From NCBI RefSeq assembly GCF_003858395.1, contig NZ_QWEV01000001.1, forward strand, positions 32,665 through 96,664: 64,000 bases of DNA, read 5' to 3'. Origin of the DNA: Acidipila sp. EB88 (lineage in GTDB: Bacteria; Acidobacteriota; Terriglobia; Terriglobales; Acidobacteriaceae). Numbering within the stretch: position 1 is the first letter of the stretch; the number at the start of each line of letters is the position of its first letter. The notes beneath the pieces were generated by a model, which had not been told where the DNA came from, did no database searches, and saw only the letters and a program-made list of their open reading frames with translations. The position numbers were made by a program, and so were the translations under genes. Of this stretch, positions 8,847-18,504 are shown piece by piece.

Positions 8847-9596
8847 ATGGGAAAGCTTGAAGGAAAAGTTGCAGTCATCACAGGCGGAAACAGCGGGATT
8901 GGGTTAGCCACAGCCAAGCGCTTCGTTGAAGAGGGCGCGCACGTTGTCATCACCGGTCGACGCGGGAAAGAGCTGAACGAGGCCGCAGCCAATATCGGGA
9001 GGAACGTCACGACGGTCACGGGCGACATAACGCGCCTGGAAGATTTGGACCGGCTCTATGCCGTCGTGAAAGGGAAACACAGGCACATCGACGCACTCTT
9101 CGCAAATGCCGGCTGGGGTGAAGTCGCACCACTTGGGGCGGTTACCGAAGCTCATTTCGATAGGACTTTCGATCTAAATGCGAAGGGAACATTCTTCACC
9201 GTGCAGAAGGCCATTCCCCTCTTCAAAGACGGAGGCTCGATCATCCTGAACACCTCGGTCGCAAACGTAATGGGATTGCCGACCTTTGCTGTCTATGCCG
9301 CGGCCAAGGCGGCTGTGCGCAGTTTCTTGCGTGCCTGGACCCTGGAATTGAAAGACCGCCAAATCCGCGTGAATGCGGTAAGCCCCGGACCGATCGAAAC
9401 TCAGGCACTTGAGAAAGCGGGCATCCCCCCTGAAATGCTCGAACAAGCGATAGCGGGATTCGCTTCACAAGTTCCGCTTGGCCGCAGAGGCAAGCCAGAA
9501 GAAATCGCGGCAGCAGTTGCATTCTTCGCCTCTGATGAGAGTTCTTACATTACCGGCGTTGAGCTCGCCGTCGCTGGCGGAATGGCGCAGGTCTAA
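8847..9596 (+). CDS. SDR-family oxidoreductase
   Basis: 249 residues. Classical short-chain dehydrogenase motifs are present: TGGNSGIG near residue 13 (NAD(P)-binding glycine motif), NAGWG, catalytic Ser in NTSVANV and YAAAK (Tyr-x3-Lys), then SPGPIET. The start ATG at 8847 has GGAGCGAGT in front. Upstream in-frame codons are ignored because they lack a ribosome-binding site. It is likely co-transcribed with the next oxidoreductase and controlled by the divergent AraC regulator. The substrate is not predictable. Confidence 0.92.
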   Translation: MGKLEGKVAVITGGNSGIGLATAKRFVEEGAHVVITGRRGKELNEAAANIGRNVTTVTGDITRLEDLDRLYAVVKGKHRHIDALFANAGWGEVAPLGAVTEAHFDRTFDLNAKGTFFTVQKAIPLFKDGGSIILNTSVANVMGLPTFAVYAAAKAAVRSFLRAWTLELKDRQIRVNAVSPGPIETQALEKAGIPPEMLEQAIAGFASQVPLGRRGKPEEIAAAVAFFASDESSYITGVELAVAGGMAQV

Positions 9597-9688
9597 TAGC
9601 GAGTCCTGCGGCGGGCTTTCCAGCCCGGCCAGTCGCGGGACGACGCTTTTCAAAAACTTTTAGTTCTCACACAGATCGGAGAAACAGC

Positions 9689-10291
9689 ATGAACTACGCA
9701 ATCATTGGATTCGGCAAGATCGGCCAGGCGCTGGCCCTCGCGTTTGCGCGTAAGGACATTGATGTGACCGTCGCGAGCCGCCGCCCGCCTGCAGAGCTGG
9801 AACCGCAGGCTCGCGCGATTGGGCCGAAGGTTGTTGCCAAATCGTTGGAGGAAGCGCTCAAAGCGGATACGATCTTTCTGGCGGTTCCGTTTGGGGAACA
9901 TCGAGATGTTGCGAAGGCGCTGCCGAGTTGGGAGGGCAAGACAATCATCGACGCGATGAATTCATTTCCCCTCCCGCTTGAGGAACTCGACGGTCTCCCG
10001 TCGTCAGCCTTCGTAGCGACGTCGTTCGCCGGCGCCAAGCTCGTGAAGGGCTTCAATCACCTGGGTGCGGCCAAGCTGGCGACTGATCCGGCGGTCGAGG
10101 GAGGATACCGGGTGGTGTTTTTATCGAGCGATGATGACGATGCGGTCGCTCCCGTGGTGGAGCTCGCTAAAGAACTGGGATTCGCACCCGTGAAGCTCGG
10201 CAAGCTGAACGAGGGCGGATGGCTTGTGCACGCACGCGGCGCAATTTGGGGGCACCTGATCTTTCAGGATGTGTTCAAGAAGCAGCAGTAA
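9689..10291 (+). CDS. NADP-binding oxidoreductase (F420-dependent NADP reductase-like)
   Basis: 200 residues. It opens with the Rossmann motif MNYAIIGFGKIGQALA, then VASRR, AVPFGEHRDVAKALPSWEGKTIIDAMN and GAKLVKGFNHLGA, the pattern of the F420_oxidored/NADP reductase-like family. In bacteria lacking F420, these proteins reduce or bind NADP with other partners. It follows the SDR gene by 92 bp on the same strand and has GGAGAAACAGC before its ATG. The pair probably acts in one detoxification or redox response. Confidence 0.85.
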   Translation: MNYAIIGFGKIGQALALAFARKDIDVTVASRRPPAELEPQARAIGPKVVAKSLEEALKADTIFLAVPFGEHRDVAKALPSWEGKTIIDAMNSFPLPLEELDGLPSSAFVATSFAGAKLVKGFNHLGAAKLATDPAVEGGYRVVFLSSDDDDAVAPVVELAKELGFAPVKLGKLNEGGWLVHARGAIWGHLIFQDVFKKQQ

Positions 10292-11013
10292 TCGGTTTGC
10301 GATTGCGAGCGAGAGGGATCATTGCGAACGGTCCCATTCATGCGGACGCACTCGACGAAGCAAAGGAGAATCGATGAGCAGCGAAGGAGAGAATGTGCAG
10401 GTTGTGAAGAGTTCTTTGCAGCGATAGGAACCGGGCCGCCATGAGAAGTTGGGTCAAGGCGAATGTGGTCCCTTTGCCTATCCACCAGCGCAGTGCACTC
10501 ATTGAGATGCGCAGACCACAGTATTTTACTATCTTGAATACAACAAACCACTTACGTCTGATAAGAATAATTCTGTATCGGAATCGCGAAAATCGTATCG
10601 AACACAGGGAAACGCACCAGTCGTTTCCCGGCCGAGGTTACTTCCCACAAGCCGACTTATCAGGACTAGCCGGCATCGGTGGGTGCATTGGCGATTAGTC
10701 AATCACCTAGATTGCTAATCGAAGGTCTCTGGGTCATCGATCAGCGGGAAAAGCGCCGAGCGAGGACACGATCAAAGGTCGCTGGAAACGCCCGGTCGGC
10801 GAACGTCCGATGCAGGTGAGCATGGCTCGCAACCGGTATAGAAATAAACCGCTTCGCAAGACGCTGGCTAACAGCGGGAAGGAAGTTGAGTCCGAACAGC
10901 AAGCGTGACTCGAATAGAATACAATGCGCAGTCGAGTAGAGCGGTATCATCGCTGTCGCAAGTTCTGTAGACAGTCGGGCCCGCTCCACAATCGTAGAGT
11001 TGAGGAGGGTTTC
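10292..11013. other. Long 5' region of the exported-protein operon
   Basis: 722 bp without a convincing gene. It contains the repeated element at 10562-10661 described separately, with a conserved hairpin. The rest presumably holds the promoter and leader of the lipoprotein gene at 11014. A plus-strand frame at 10441-10698 reads through the repeat and has no family features. Confidence 0.4.
10562..10661 (+). repeat. ~100-bp conserved element, copy A, with hairpin
   Basis: Nearly the same sequence occurs at about 42585-42684: shared blocks include TCTGTATCGGAAT, AATCGTATCG, ACACAGGGAAACGCA, TTTCCCGGCCGAGG and TTACTTCCCACAAGCCGACT. Within it GGGAAACG (10607-10614) pairs with CGTTTCCC (10622-10629). 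The second copy keeps the outer seven pairs with a changed loop. Both copies precede genes for exported proteins. A weaker relative of the last block (CTTCCCACTTGCCGACTTGTC) is at about 7651. It could be a structured RNA, a regulatory leader or a small mobile repeat. Confidence 0.6.
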
Positions 11014-11952
11014 ATGAATATTGCGCACCTGCGCCCTGTTCTCTTAGTCTCGTTTCTCGTGCCTTTAGTTGGCTGTCCGAACCTCACCCAGGTCCAAAAC
11101 CTTTCACAAACAGTTGACGTCGGAAAAGCAGCCGCCAACGTATTGGCTGGCGATTTCATTTTGTCTTGCGACCGTCAAAACCTCAACATCAATTTGCCGC
11201 CCGGCCCTCCTCCTAATCCACCTCCAGCAAAAGCATGTACTGCCGACAATCGCCAAGAGTTTGACCATTTAGGTAAGAACTTGACCACCGAGCAGGGCGT
11301 GTTATTCGACTATGTCGATGCGCTAGGAAAGCTGTCTGCAGCGGACGCTACCGGCTTTGAGAAGGCCGCACCAACACTAGGAACAAGTTTCAAAAACACC
11401 GGCTTCGATACCACCCAACAGGACATGGCTAATGCTGCAGGAACTCTCGCTGGGGCGATAACCAAACTCGCAACATTGGGTTACCGGGAAAAAGAAGTAG
11501 CGGACATCATTCAAAAATCGCAGAGACCTGTCCGAACACTGGCACAAGGGTTGGCCAATCAGATTGCGCCCGATAAGGTTCCGATTGACACCCCTTGCAG
11601 CTATGCCCCTCCAGCCGGAACTCCTCCGACATACCTCTTGGAGCTTTGCAATGAAGAACAAACAATACATTCGTATTACGATGTCCCTCTCGCAAGTGAA
11701 ACCGATCCGGGATTAAAGATTATTCTTCGCGGTCAATACCAAACGGCACTTGATCAACTCGCCGCCCGCGAAAAAGCAGCACTTGCATACCGCACCTTCA
11801 TGATGGGAATCGCCGATGCCCATGACAAATTAGTGACTGCATCCAAGGCTGGCTTTGATAAAGCAGCGGTTCAGAACCTAGCCAAACAGATATCGGAACC
11901 TATTTCTGGTATTACGGAATCCGTAAAGAGCCTTGAAAAGGATGCGAGGTAA
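11014..11952 (+). CDS. Lipoprotein of unknown function
   Basis: 312 residues from ATG 11014, chosen because GAGGAGGG lies just before it. The N-terminus is a lipoprotein signal: MNIAHLRP, a hydrophobic core and the lipobox LVGC with Cys at residue 20. A Pro-rich patch (PPGPPPNPPPAK) follows near residue 67, then a long alpha-helical region rich in Ala, Lys and Asp. No known family is recognised. It is the first gene of an apparent three-gene operon (3 bp to the next gene) preceded by the repeated element. Confidence 0.75.
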   Translation: MNIAHLRPVLLVSFLVPLVGCPNLTQVQNLSQTVDVGKAAANVLAGDFILSCDRQNLNINLPPGPPPNPPPAKACTADNRQEFDHLGKNLTTEQGVLFDYVDALGKLSAADATGFEKAAPTLGTSFKNTGFDTTQQDMANAAGTLAGAITKLATLGYREKEVADIIQKSQRPVRTLAQGLANQIAPDKVPIDTPCSYAPPAGTPPTYLLELCNEEQTIHSYYDVPLASETDPGLKIILRGQYQTALDQLAAREKAALAYRTFMMGIADAHDKLVTASKAGFDKAAVQNLAKQISEPISGITESVKSLEKDAR

Positions 11953-11955
11953 ACG

Positions 11956-12387
11956 ATGCCTACACAAGTACCCTCCGCAGCGCAGTGTGGCGATCTGGCT
12001 CAACAGTTTCACGACTTGGCCTCGTTGATCGGAAACTACCGGTTGAATCAATACGGGACGTTGACCGTAGCGCAGCAATACCAACTACAGAATCAACAGA
12101 TGCAGTGTTTACAGTATTCAAGCTCGTTCATCACGCAAGGGCTTTCCCTTGAACAAACGACTTTGACCGCGACGCTTAAAGCAATTAAGAACGCCACCAC
12201 CCAAGCGAGGAATGCAATCGCAGCAAATGGAACAGTCGATAAGACTCTCCAGATCATTACATCCCTCGCAGTGTTGGGAGCTTCGATATACAGCATGAAT
12301 CCATCCGCCATACAAAGCGGTATACAGGGTGTAATCTCCACTCTTCAGAGTGATGCCGGCAGTCCTGCTGGTGCTGGCGGAATCTGA
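11956..12387 (+). CDS. Small Gln/Ala/Thr-rich protein of unknown function
   Basis: 143 residues, starting 3 bp after the lipoprotein gene, so very probably translated from the same mRNA. It is mostly helical with Gln-rich stretches (QQYQLQNQQMQCLQYSS), a hydrophobic segment (IITSLAVLGASIYSM, residues ~105-120) that could be a membrane helix, and a Gly/Ala tail. No signal peptide or known domain. It probably works with the lipoprotein. Confidence 0.65.
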   Translation: MPTQVPSAAQCGDLAQQFHDLASLIGNYRLNQYGTLTVAQQYQLQNQQMQCLQYSSSFITQGLSLEQTTLTATLKAIKNATTQARNAIAANGTVDKTLQIITSLAVLGASIYSMNPSAIQSGIQGVISTLQSDAGSPAGAGGI

Positions 12388-12598
12388 TGTTCACCCGAAT
12401 GAATTTAGGCATAAAGCAAAACTGACAAAGTACCGTATCCGCCCAGAATGGATGACGGAATCGGTCGGCGACATCACAATCAGAGTGATCTATCTGCTCT
12501 AGGCTCCAGCTTCGCTAAATCAAACGAACTGCACTTCTGTTACCAGGTTATTGCAATAAAGCAACGTAGAGTGGATCCGCAACAGTAAACCCTGATAT

Positions 12599-14212
12599 AT
12601 GGATCGAAAGAGGCGCCCGTTGAACAAGCTTGCTGTCCCAGTAACTTCCATGGTCTTCATGGTCCTCATTATCGGTTTCTGGCATTACTACTGGACTCGG
12701 ATACCAAATCCGCCCAAGCCGATGGGAGGCGATTTGACCGTCCAGGTTCGCGATTTCGATGATTTCCAAGATTCGCTCGCTCAAAGGGTCAAAGCGAAAT
12801 ATGGCGGTACAGATAATGGGGCTCACTTCTCTGTTGCTGTAGCACATACCAGCTATCCAGCTGGCACCGTGCTGGACGCATTGACACAGACACCTGCAGA
12901 CTTCAGGGATTGCGTTCCGCCAGCGATCCCGAGCTTTACAGCGAGCCGGTTATTTCCCACGTATCACATGAAAAGCGACATCGCCGTTTTGGCCAATCTT
13001 GGGGAGAAAGCCATTGAGGGCCTCGGCGGTGCTGGCGTCGACCTCACGCACAACTCCGAACTTAATTATAGTGTGGAAGATGTACAGTCCCAGATTATGG
13101 ACTCGGCATCGATCGAAGCTATCGAAGATGCCACTTCAGCCTGCGGAAGATTTCTTGTAAAGCATCCGGGGCTTCGCTTGGTGCGCGGTGTCATCATCGG
13201 CAAAATCAGCTTTACGGTATCGGTGGACAATCCGGCGAAAGTGCAAGCAAAGCTCAATGACCTAGGTGGTTTAACAGTCAAGGACGATCCAGGTAGTTCT
13301 TCCGTTACCGTCTCGGACAAGAAGAGCGAACCGGTAGTTTTACTTCTATCCACTCTGAGTTCGTCTGGATCATTCCAGCAACCGATCAAACTGGAGGCTG
13401 TTAATCGGCCTCCCCCAAATGCGGCAACTCGACGAGTGTACGTGCAACAAGATTCCTCCGACACCTCCGGTCTTGGCTCAAGAGTCGTCTCCGCCATCAA
13501 TTCCCGGACACCAGAGCTTAAGGTAGTGCAGAAGATCGAGAAGCTACCGAGCGAAAAAATGCCAGATCTCGCTCAAGTACGATTTGGCAACAGCGCTGAT
13601 TCGCAGGAAGCTAACAAAGTGTTGTCTGTGTTGCAAACGTTTTATCCGAGAGCGCGCGCCGTGCGACTCGGTCTCGCTGCAGCGAACGGTCAGATCGAAG
13701 TCTGGTTGCCGCGCGCCGGATCGCCTACGCAAACGAACCTACAGGTTAAGGATACAAACGCTGGTGTAGCGGTTGCGCCCGCAACCACGCCACAGCCTCC
13801 ACCAACGGTCGCACCTGCGGTGGATAGTCAAAACAACAGCAATAAGCCTGTGCGTGTACAACCTGCACAAGAGCAGATTTTGGGGTTCTGGAAGGCTTCG
13901 ATCCCTCTACGTAAAAGCACTCCCACGGATTTGACCATCCACATTGCCAAAGTTGAGGGCTCGCAGGTAACAGGGTGGTTCATGCGTGGGAAGTCACCGA
14001 GCATTCCGTTAGAGGGAGATTCCAGTCTCGTCGGTAGTGACCTGACATTGAAGGTCATTTTCACCAACGTCTATTTCGGTCCGATTCGCAGGCCCGACTA
14101 TCCGGCAGTCCTGAGACTCACGGTAGTTTCCGGTCAGCTGAAGGGCACGTATGCGGAAGCGAACAACACTGGCCAAGCTCTGACGTTTGATCGTTGTGCC
14201 GCCTGCGACTAG
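12599..14212 (+). CDS. Large membrane-anchored protein of unknown function
   Basis: 537 residues. A positively charged start (MDRKRRPLNK) precedes a single membrane helix (residues ~12-30), so most of the protein should lie outside the cytoplasm. Residues ~45-250 form a compact domain containing TSYPAGTVLDALTQTP and GEKAIEGLGGAGVDLTHN. A low-complexity linker rich in Pro, Thr and Gln follows (~385-430), then a C-terminal beta-rich domain (ILGFWKASIPL...CAACD). It lies 211 bp after the previous gene on the same strand. No known family recognised. Confidence 0.65.
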   Translation: MDRKRRPLNKLAVPVTSMVFMVLIIGFWHYYWTRIPNPPKPMGGDLTVQVRDFDDFQDSLAQRVKAKYGGTDNGAHFSVAVAHTSYPAGTVLDALTQTPADFRDCVPPAIPSFTASRLFPTYHMKSDIAVLANLGEKAIEGLGGAGVDLTHNSELNYSVEDVQSQIMDSASIEAIEDATSACGRFLVKHPGLRLVRGVIIGKISFTVSVDNPAKVQAKLNDLGGLTVKDDPGSSSVTVSDKKSEPVVLLLSTLSSSGSFQQPIKLEAVNRPPPNAATRRVYVQQDSSDTSGLGSRVVSAINSRTPELKVVQKIEKLPSEKMPDLAQVRFGNSADSQEANKVLSVLQTFYPRARAVRLGLAAANGQIEVWLPRAGSPTQTNLQVKDTNAGVAVAPATTPQPPPTVAPAVDSQNNSNKPVRVQPAQEQILGFWKASIPLRKSTPTDLTIHIAKVEGSQVTGWFMRGKSPSIPLEGDSSLVGSDLTLKVIFTNVYFGPIRRPDYPAVLRLTVVSGQLKGTYAEANNTGQALTFDRCAACD

Positions 14213-14234
14213 GTTTGGCTCTGGGTACGAGATC

Positions 14235-15127
14235 TCAATCAAACCATCCGAGGGTCAATTTGGCTTTGATCCCGGTTTCTCTACTGATGACAACAGGCCT
14301 CACCGTAATCCCACGCATTGCCGATCTAAGAGGCAACCGATCATTAACCGGCTTCTCCAGATTCTGTTTACAGCCAAGGTACCGCTCGGTAGTGAGTACG
14401 GACACATGACCGAGCAGGAATTGGATCTGTTCCAGTTCGCCGCCATTCACATGGCAAAGCTTAGCGCACGTTCGGCGAAGATCGTGAGGCGCAAGACCGT
14501 CCATCTGCATTCGTTTGGCGACTCTTCGCACCACGTACCAGATCACGTTTTCGGAGATCCCCGTGCCCCAGGGCGTCCGATGTTGGCTGATGGCTCGGAA
14601 GATCGGCCTGAGGTCACCTTTGCCAAACTTCTCCAGTGATCGACAGCATCCCTTCACCCAAACGGGCATCGGGACGGTACGGACATGATTGCCTTTGCCG
14701 ACGAGGTCCACAATCGCCCAATGTCCTCGTCTGATCTGTAGGTCCTCAACCGTCAGCGCAGACAGCTCAGCCCGTCGCAAGCCGCAGCCTACCAGCACAG
14801 AATCATCGCGACATCGCGGGCACTGCGCAAGCCGTCTCCATCGGCTTTCTCTAGCAAGAGCCTAGCCTGGTCCTGAGTCAGCCAGTTTCCCGTACGTGCT
14901 CCCAGCTGCTTCGCCCCTTTGACCCGCCTGATGCCGGCGGCGAGTTCCGGACTGAGCAAGCCCGAATCTGCCGCCTCATAAGCCAGCCGCCTGACCGCCG
15001 CCAGGCGCTGGTTCACGGTTCCAGCCGCCAGGCCCAGAGACTCCAAATGAAGACGAAACCGCAGCACCACCGTTCGGTTCAGTGCCAACCGCGGCTCGGA
15101 GCAGTACCAGTCGATGAACTGCTCCAT
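14235..15127 (-). pseudogene. Tyrosine recombinase (phage integrase), frameshifted
   Basis: Two adjoining frames make one XerC/D-like integrase. The N-terminal core-binding part (MEQFIDWYCSEPRL to ...SARDVAMIL) ends at a stop near 14789. The catalytic part resumes in another frame as VLVGCGLRRAELSAL, with HDLRRTCAKL (His-x-x-Arg) and LGHVSVLTTERYLG (His and nucleophile Tyr). All main catalytic residues are legible, so one indel near 14795 is the only visible lesion. Homologous domains make up the integrases at 24-26 and 61.7-62.7 kb, but this is a different lineage. Confidence 0.85.
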
Positions 15128-15189
15128 CGTGTACTTATAGTTCCTCCTTGAGTGAGGGGAACTGAGGCTGTTAATACCGCAGACTTGGC

Positions 15190-15453
15190 GTGGTCCAGGC
15201 GATGGAGTTTGCCGTCTCGAAGGAGCTCATTGATGAAAGTGAGGCCGTGGATCTGTTCGGTCAGATATTCATCTGGTGGCAGGTCGTCGGCATCAAGGGC
15301 GATTACCCGAGTGAGTGGTACAGTTTTATGCGCATCACGAGCTTCAGGAACCGCGTGAACGGGCTGATGGAGCCCACCACGCTCGCAAATTGGGTCAAGT
15401 ATACCGATGACGACCTGAAAGCAAGGCAAGCCGCCGGCGGCTCCAAGGGATAA
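15190..15453 (+). CDS. Small protein of unknown function
   Basis: Up to 87 residues (GTG at 15190 or ATG at 15202). Codon use is clean and the composition protein-like: EFAVSKELIDESEAVDLFGQ, then IFIWWQVVGIKGDYPSEWYS, ending QAAGGSKG. It overlaps, on the opposite strand, the broken 3' end of the IS481-type transposase, so it may belong to the sequence the IS fragment was joined to. No ribosome-binding site is strong. The 5' end may also be lost. Confidence 0.5.
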   Translation: MVQAMEFAVSKELIDESEAVDLFGQIFIWWQVVGIKGDYPSEWYSFMRITSFRNRVNGLMEPTTLANWVKYTDDDLKARQAAGGSKG

Positions 15454-15497
15454 CTGATCAGAACGGTGCGATGCGGACGCTCACCCCTATGGTGCGG

Positions 15498-16371
15498 CCG
15501 TTCATGGTTGAAGATCTGCCGGAAGCGATCAAACTTCTTCTGCTGTAGCCGTAAAGTCAGAGCCGGTGGCTTCGTTGTGTCTTCCTTGAGCGTGCGGTGC
15601 ATGCGCTCGTGATGACCATTCTGCTGTGGCCTGCCTGGCTGAATGCGCTCGCGCACGATACCCAGCTTCGTCCAGCTGATCGACAGTTTCGATAGGCCCA
15701 GAAGCCCATTTCCGGCGAACGGAGCACCGTTGTCAGTACGGATCCTGGCAGGCATTCCGTACTCATTCATAGCGGCTTCGCAGACCGCGGCAACCTGACT
15801 TAGGTCCATGCGCAAGACTGTCTGGCAGCGGATGAGATAGCGGCTGTAAGCGTCGGTGATGGTGAAAGGATCGCAGCGTGCGCCGTCGCCCGTACTGAAG
15901 TAGCCCTTTAAAATTCATACACCACAGCTGGTTCGCTGCCGTGACCGTGGAGAAGGGTTCAGAGTACGGCGTGGTGCGCCGCTTCTTCTGCTTTGGGTTC
16001 GTGAGACCGGCCCTGCTGAGTATGTTGCCAAAGGTGCTGGCTGCTGGCCAGATGACTTTTGGCTGCAGCGTTTCGAATCTCGCCTTGAGCTTCCGGGCTC
16101 CCCAGCTCGGGTGCTTATTCCGCAGTGCCAGGATCGCGTTCTCAACAACTTCCGACGTCGCATGAGAGCACCCGTGCGGCTTACGACTTAGATCGAGTAG
16201 TCCTTCAGGCCCGACCTCCTTGTAGCGGTTGATCCATCGGTACCCAGTCGATCGAGAGACTCCAAACTCACGGCAGAGGTCCGACAGCGACATCTCCTCC
16301 TTTTGGTAGCTCGACAGACATTGCAGGCGTTGATCCACGATACGACTCTCCTCCAGGGCATACCGCATCAT
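15498..16371 (-). pseudogene. IS481-type transposase, frameshifted and 3'-truncated
   Basis: The N-terminal helix-turn-helix (LSDLCREFGVSRSTGYRWINRY) and the integrase core are recognisable. The first frame breaks in WCMNFKG near 15904, where one extra base in a GGG run shifts reading; the alternative frame continues YFSTGDGARCDPFTITDAYS, ...IRTDNGAPFA, ...RPQQNGHHERMHRTLKED. The first acidic residue of the DDE triad appears changed (Asp to Asn in WCMNFKG); the DNG and ERMH motifs remain. Homology stops after FNHERPH (about 15498), so the last ~60 residues are missing. It cannot be active. Confidence 0.85.
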
Positions 16372-16460
16372 CGTGCGTCAGGTCAAAGCTCAGGAACCAT
16401 CAGGGTTCCAACGTGCTGTAACGCATGTCTTTGGTCTCTTTTTGAACGCAAGTGCTAAGT

Positions 16461-16656
16461 ACGCTCAGAGGCTCCGCCTCTCGCGCGCGCAAGGGGCACC
16501 TTCATCTTCCGCGCTGCGCTTGTGCAGACCAGCCGGTGGCTGCCCTTCGGGGAAGGAATCCGCCCCTTGCACTTGCTACCTCCGCATGCATGGGCCTGGG
16601 CCAAGGCGTGTTTGAGAACAAACACAGCCAATCCACTCCAGAGCGAGTTCCCACCC
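16461..16656 (+). repeat. ardC leader, copy 1
   Basis: This stretch is nearly identical to 20648-20838. It includes the hairpin AGAGGCTCCGCCTCT followed by CGCGCGCGCAAGG and continues into the start of ardC in both places. The conservation upstream of a gene suggests a promoter or leader duplicated together with ardC rather than coding sequence. Confidence 0.65.
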
Positions 16657-17539
16657 ATGAAGAAGCCAGCCAGCAAAAAGACCTCCGCCCCGAAGCTCAA
16701 CATCTACGAGACCGTCACCGCACGCATCCTCGCATCCCTCAGAGCCGGCGTCGTTCCATGGTCCAAACCCTGGCAGGGCAACAGCAAGGGTACGGCATTC
16801 CCGTCCAATTACCGCACCCTACCGCGGCATCAACGTGCTTCTGCTGTGGGGCTCGCCGTATGCCTCCAACTACTGGCTGACCTTCAAGCAGGCGCAGGAG
16901 CTTGGAGGCACGGTGCGCAAAGGGGAGAAAGGCACACCGATCGTCTTTTGGAAGAAGCTTGCGAAGCAAACGCCGGAAGGCGCACCCGCGCCAGTGGCCT
17001 CCAGCAGCGAAGACGCGAAAGAACGCGACCGCTTCCTGTGCCGCACGTACACCGTGTTCAACGTCGAGCAGTGCGACGGACTCGCCCCGGCAGAGCCCCA
17101 CATCGATCGCCCCGAGATCGACCCCGACGATCTGTGCGAAAGCATCGTCACCGGCTGGGACAGCCGCCCAACCTTGCATCTGGACAATGAGCACGAAGGC
17201 CGCGCCTTCTACCGCCCGAGCACCGATGCGGTACACATGCCGGCACGGAACCGCTTTGTGGACACGCCCCATTACTACGCAACCCTGTTCCACGAGCTCA
17301 TCCACAGCACCGGCCATGAAAACCGTCTTGCCCGGACCTTTGGAGCCGCGTTCCTGGCAACGATCGCAAGCATCAGCTCCGAGGACACAGAGCGGAATAC
17401 CGCCGCCTACACCCAGAACTGGATCAAAGCTTTGGAAGGATATAGCCGCCTGATGATTACGGCCGCTGCTGCCGCGCAGAATGCTGTAGATTGCATCCTT
17501 GGAACGCGCTTCGAAGACGAACAAAGCAACCACCGATGA
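16657..17539 (+). pseudogene. ardC: ArdC-type antirestriction protein, frameshifted and internally deleted
   Basis: The N-terminal ssDNA-binding domain (LNIYETVTARILASLRAG, VVPWSKPW...AFPSNYRT) is followed by a one-base shift near 16818 into YRGINVLLLWGSPYASNYWL and the metallopeptidase-like domain. That has HELIHSTGHE (zinc site) and AAYTQNWIKAL. Between TGHENRLARTF and GAAFLATIAS the usual segment of about 25-30 residues with the EELVAE third zinc ligand is missing. ArdC protects incoming plasmid DNA from restriction; this copy has lost both frame and a metal ligand. Remnants of another copy lie at 20.65-20.9 and 35.8-36.06 kb. Confidence 0.85.
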
Positions 17540-17895
17540 GCAGGTCGGGGACGCAGAGGTTGCTGGCACTCCAACAAAGGGATGCACGCAGTCAGCCTGA
17601 TCACAGGCTGCCTGAAACAAGTGTGCATGCTCGACCAGGGCGCCTTCCTGATGAACTCTTTGCCGCGCTGCAAAGAGAGGATCACGCACCCGCAGGCGCG
17701 CAGGGCCCGTCTCCTGCCCTGCACCGACCCTTCTCTTCCGCTGTTCGCAGGCGCCGCATGGAATCATTCGGCGATTAATTGTTTAGCCGGAGCTTACGCG
17801 CGAGGATCGCCAGCCCTACTTCTACAGAAATAAGCAGGTTTTTCACAAGTTGCGCTTAGCGCGGCGTACTTCTTTACAGAGAGTGCCAAAGACCG
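17540..17895. other. Region downstream of ardC, repeated at 35.8-36.06 kb
   Basis: No gene is convincing. The first ~230 bp (for example GCAAAGAGAGGATCACGC, GGCGCGCAGGGCCCGTCTCCTG, CCCTGCACCGACCC) recur with about 80-90% identity after the ardC tail at 35.8 kb, so it belonged to the same ancestral ardC segment. The rest is unassigned. Confidence 0.5.
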
Positions 17896-18354
17896 ATGAA
17901 GCATAGAGAGTTTCGACAGGGACAGGAGTTCTGGATGTCGGGCGCACGCTGGCGGGTGACCGACATAGGGCAACGCACGATTACCGCAATCAAGCTCGAG
18001 TACGATCATGATCCCTCCATGTACATCGGTCCCCCGTACAAGATCGAGGAATCTGTGCTCGACGAGTACGATCTTCCGGCTTGTAGCCTGGAGGCGCAGC
18101 CAGAGCAGGAAGTCCCGAGCCAAGAACTCATCCGCACGGCGGTGGAGCGGCATACCAGGACCTGGCCTCCGGGTGTAACCAGACCTCGAGAAGCCGTAAG
18201 TCTTCGCCTGCCGGTTGACATGCTCGAGACCATACAGGAGATTGCTGCCTCTATGGGATGTTCCAAAACTACGACCCTGATAAGCCACTATGTGGCTAGG
18301 GGCCTGCGACAGCATTTAGCGGAACTCGAGAGTGAAGATGGAGTCGTTGAGTAG
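17896..18354 (+). CDS. Hypothetical protein with C-terminal ribbon-helix-helix-like domain
   Basis: 152 residues. The N-terminal half (residues 1-60, QEFWMSGARWRVTDIGQRTI) looks like a small beta-barrel. The C-terminal 45 residues (EAVSLRLPVDMLETIQEIA, ASMGCSKTTTLISHYVARGL) have the beta-helix-helix pattern of CopG-type DNA-binding proteins. It may be a small regulator encoded on the element. It lies 150 bp before the antitoxin-like fusion gene on the same strand. Only the fold-level suggestion is supported. Confidence 0.55.
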   Translation: MKHREFRQGQEFWMSGARWRVTDIGQRTITAIKLEYDHDPSMYIGPPYKIEESVLDEYDLPACSLEAQPEQEVPSQELIRTAVERHTRTWPPGVTRPREAVSLRLPVDMLETIQEIAASMGCSKTTTLISHYVARGLRQHLAELESEDGVVE

Positions 18355-18504
18355 CTCGGCATCCACCCGGACGTTGGCGCGAGCCGCGGCCGAGAAGATC
18401 GCCATCGAGCCAGTGTCGGTGGGATCCTGACGCGGAAGAGCTGCGTACGTACATGCATGAGCTGATGCGTCAGGCTGGCAGCAGAGAGACTAAGCGGAGG
18501 CACA

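Noticed and set aside
15079..15429. Open minus-strand frame opposite the small plus-strand gene
   Set aside because: It is a shadow of the gene at 15190-15453, with no motif; the real transposase homology stops upstream of it.
15895..15910. Programmed frameshift in the transposase
   Set aside because: The shift needed is +1 in a GGG run and coincides with loss of the first acidic residue and a truncated end, so mutation is more likely than programmed slippage.
16739..17767. 342-codon minus-strand frame
   Set aside because: Antisense to ardC, whose domains are evident. No independent motif.
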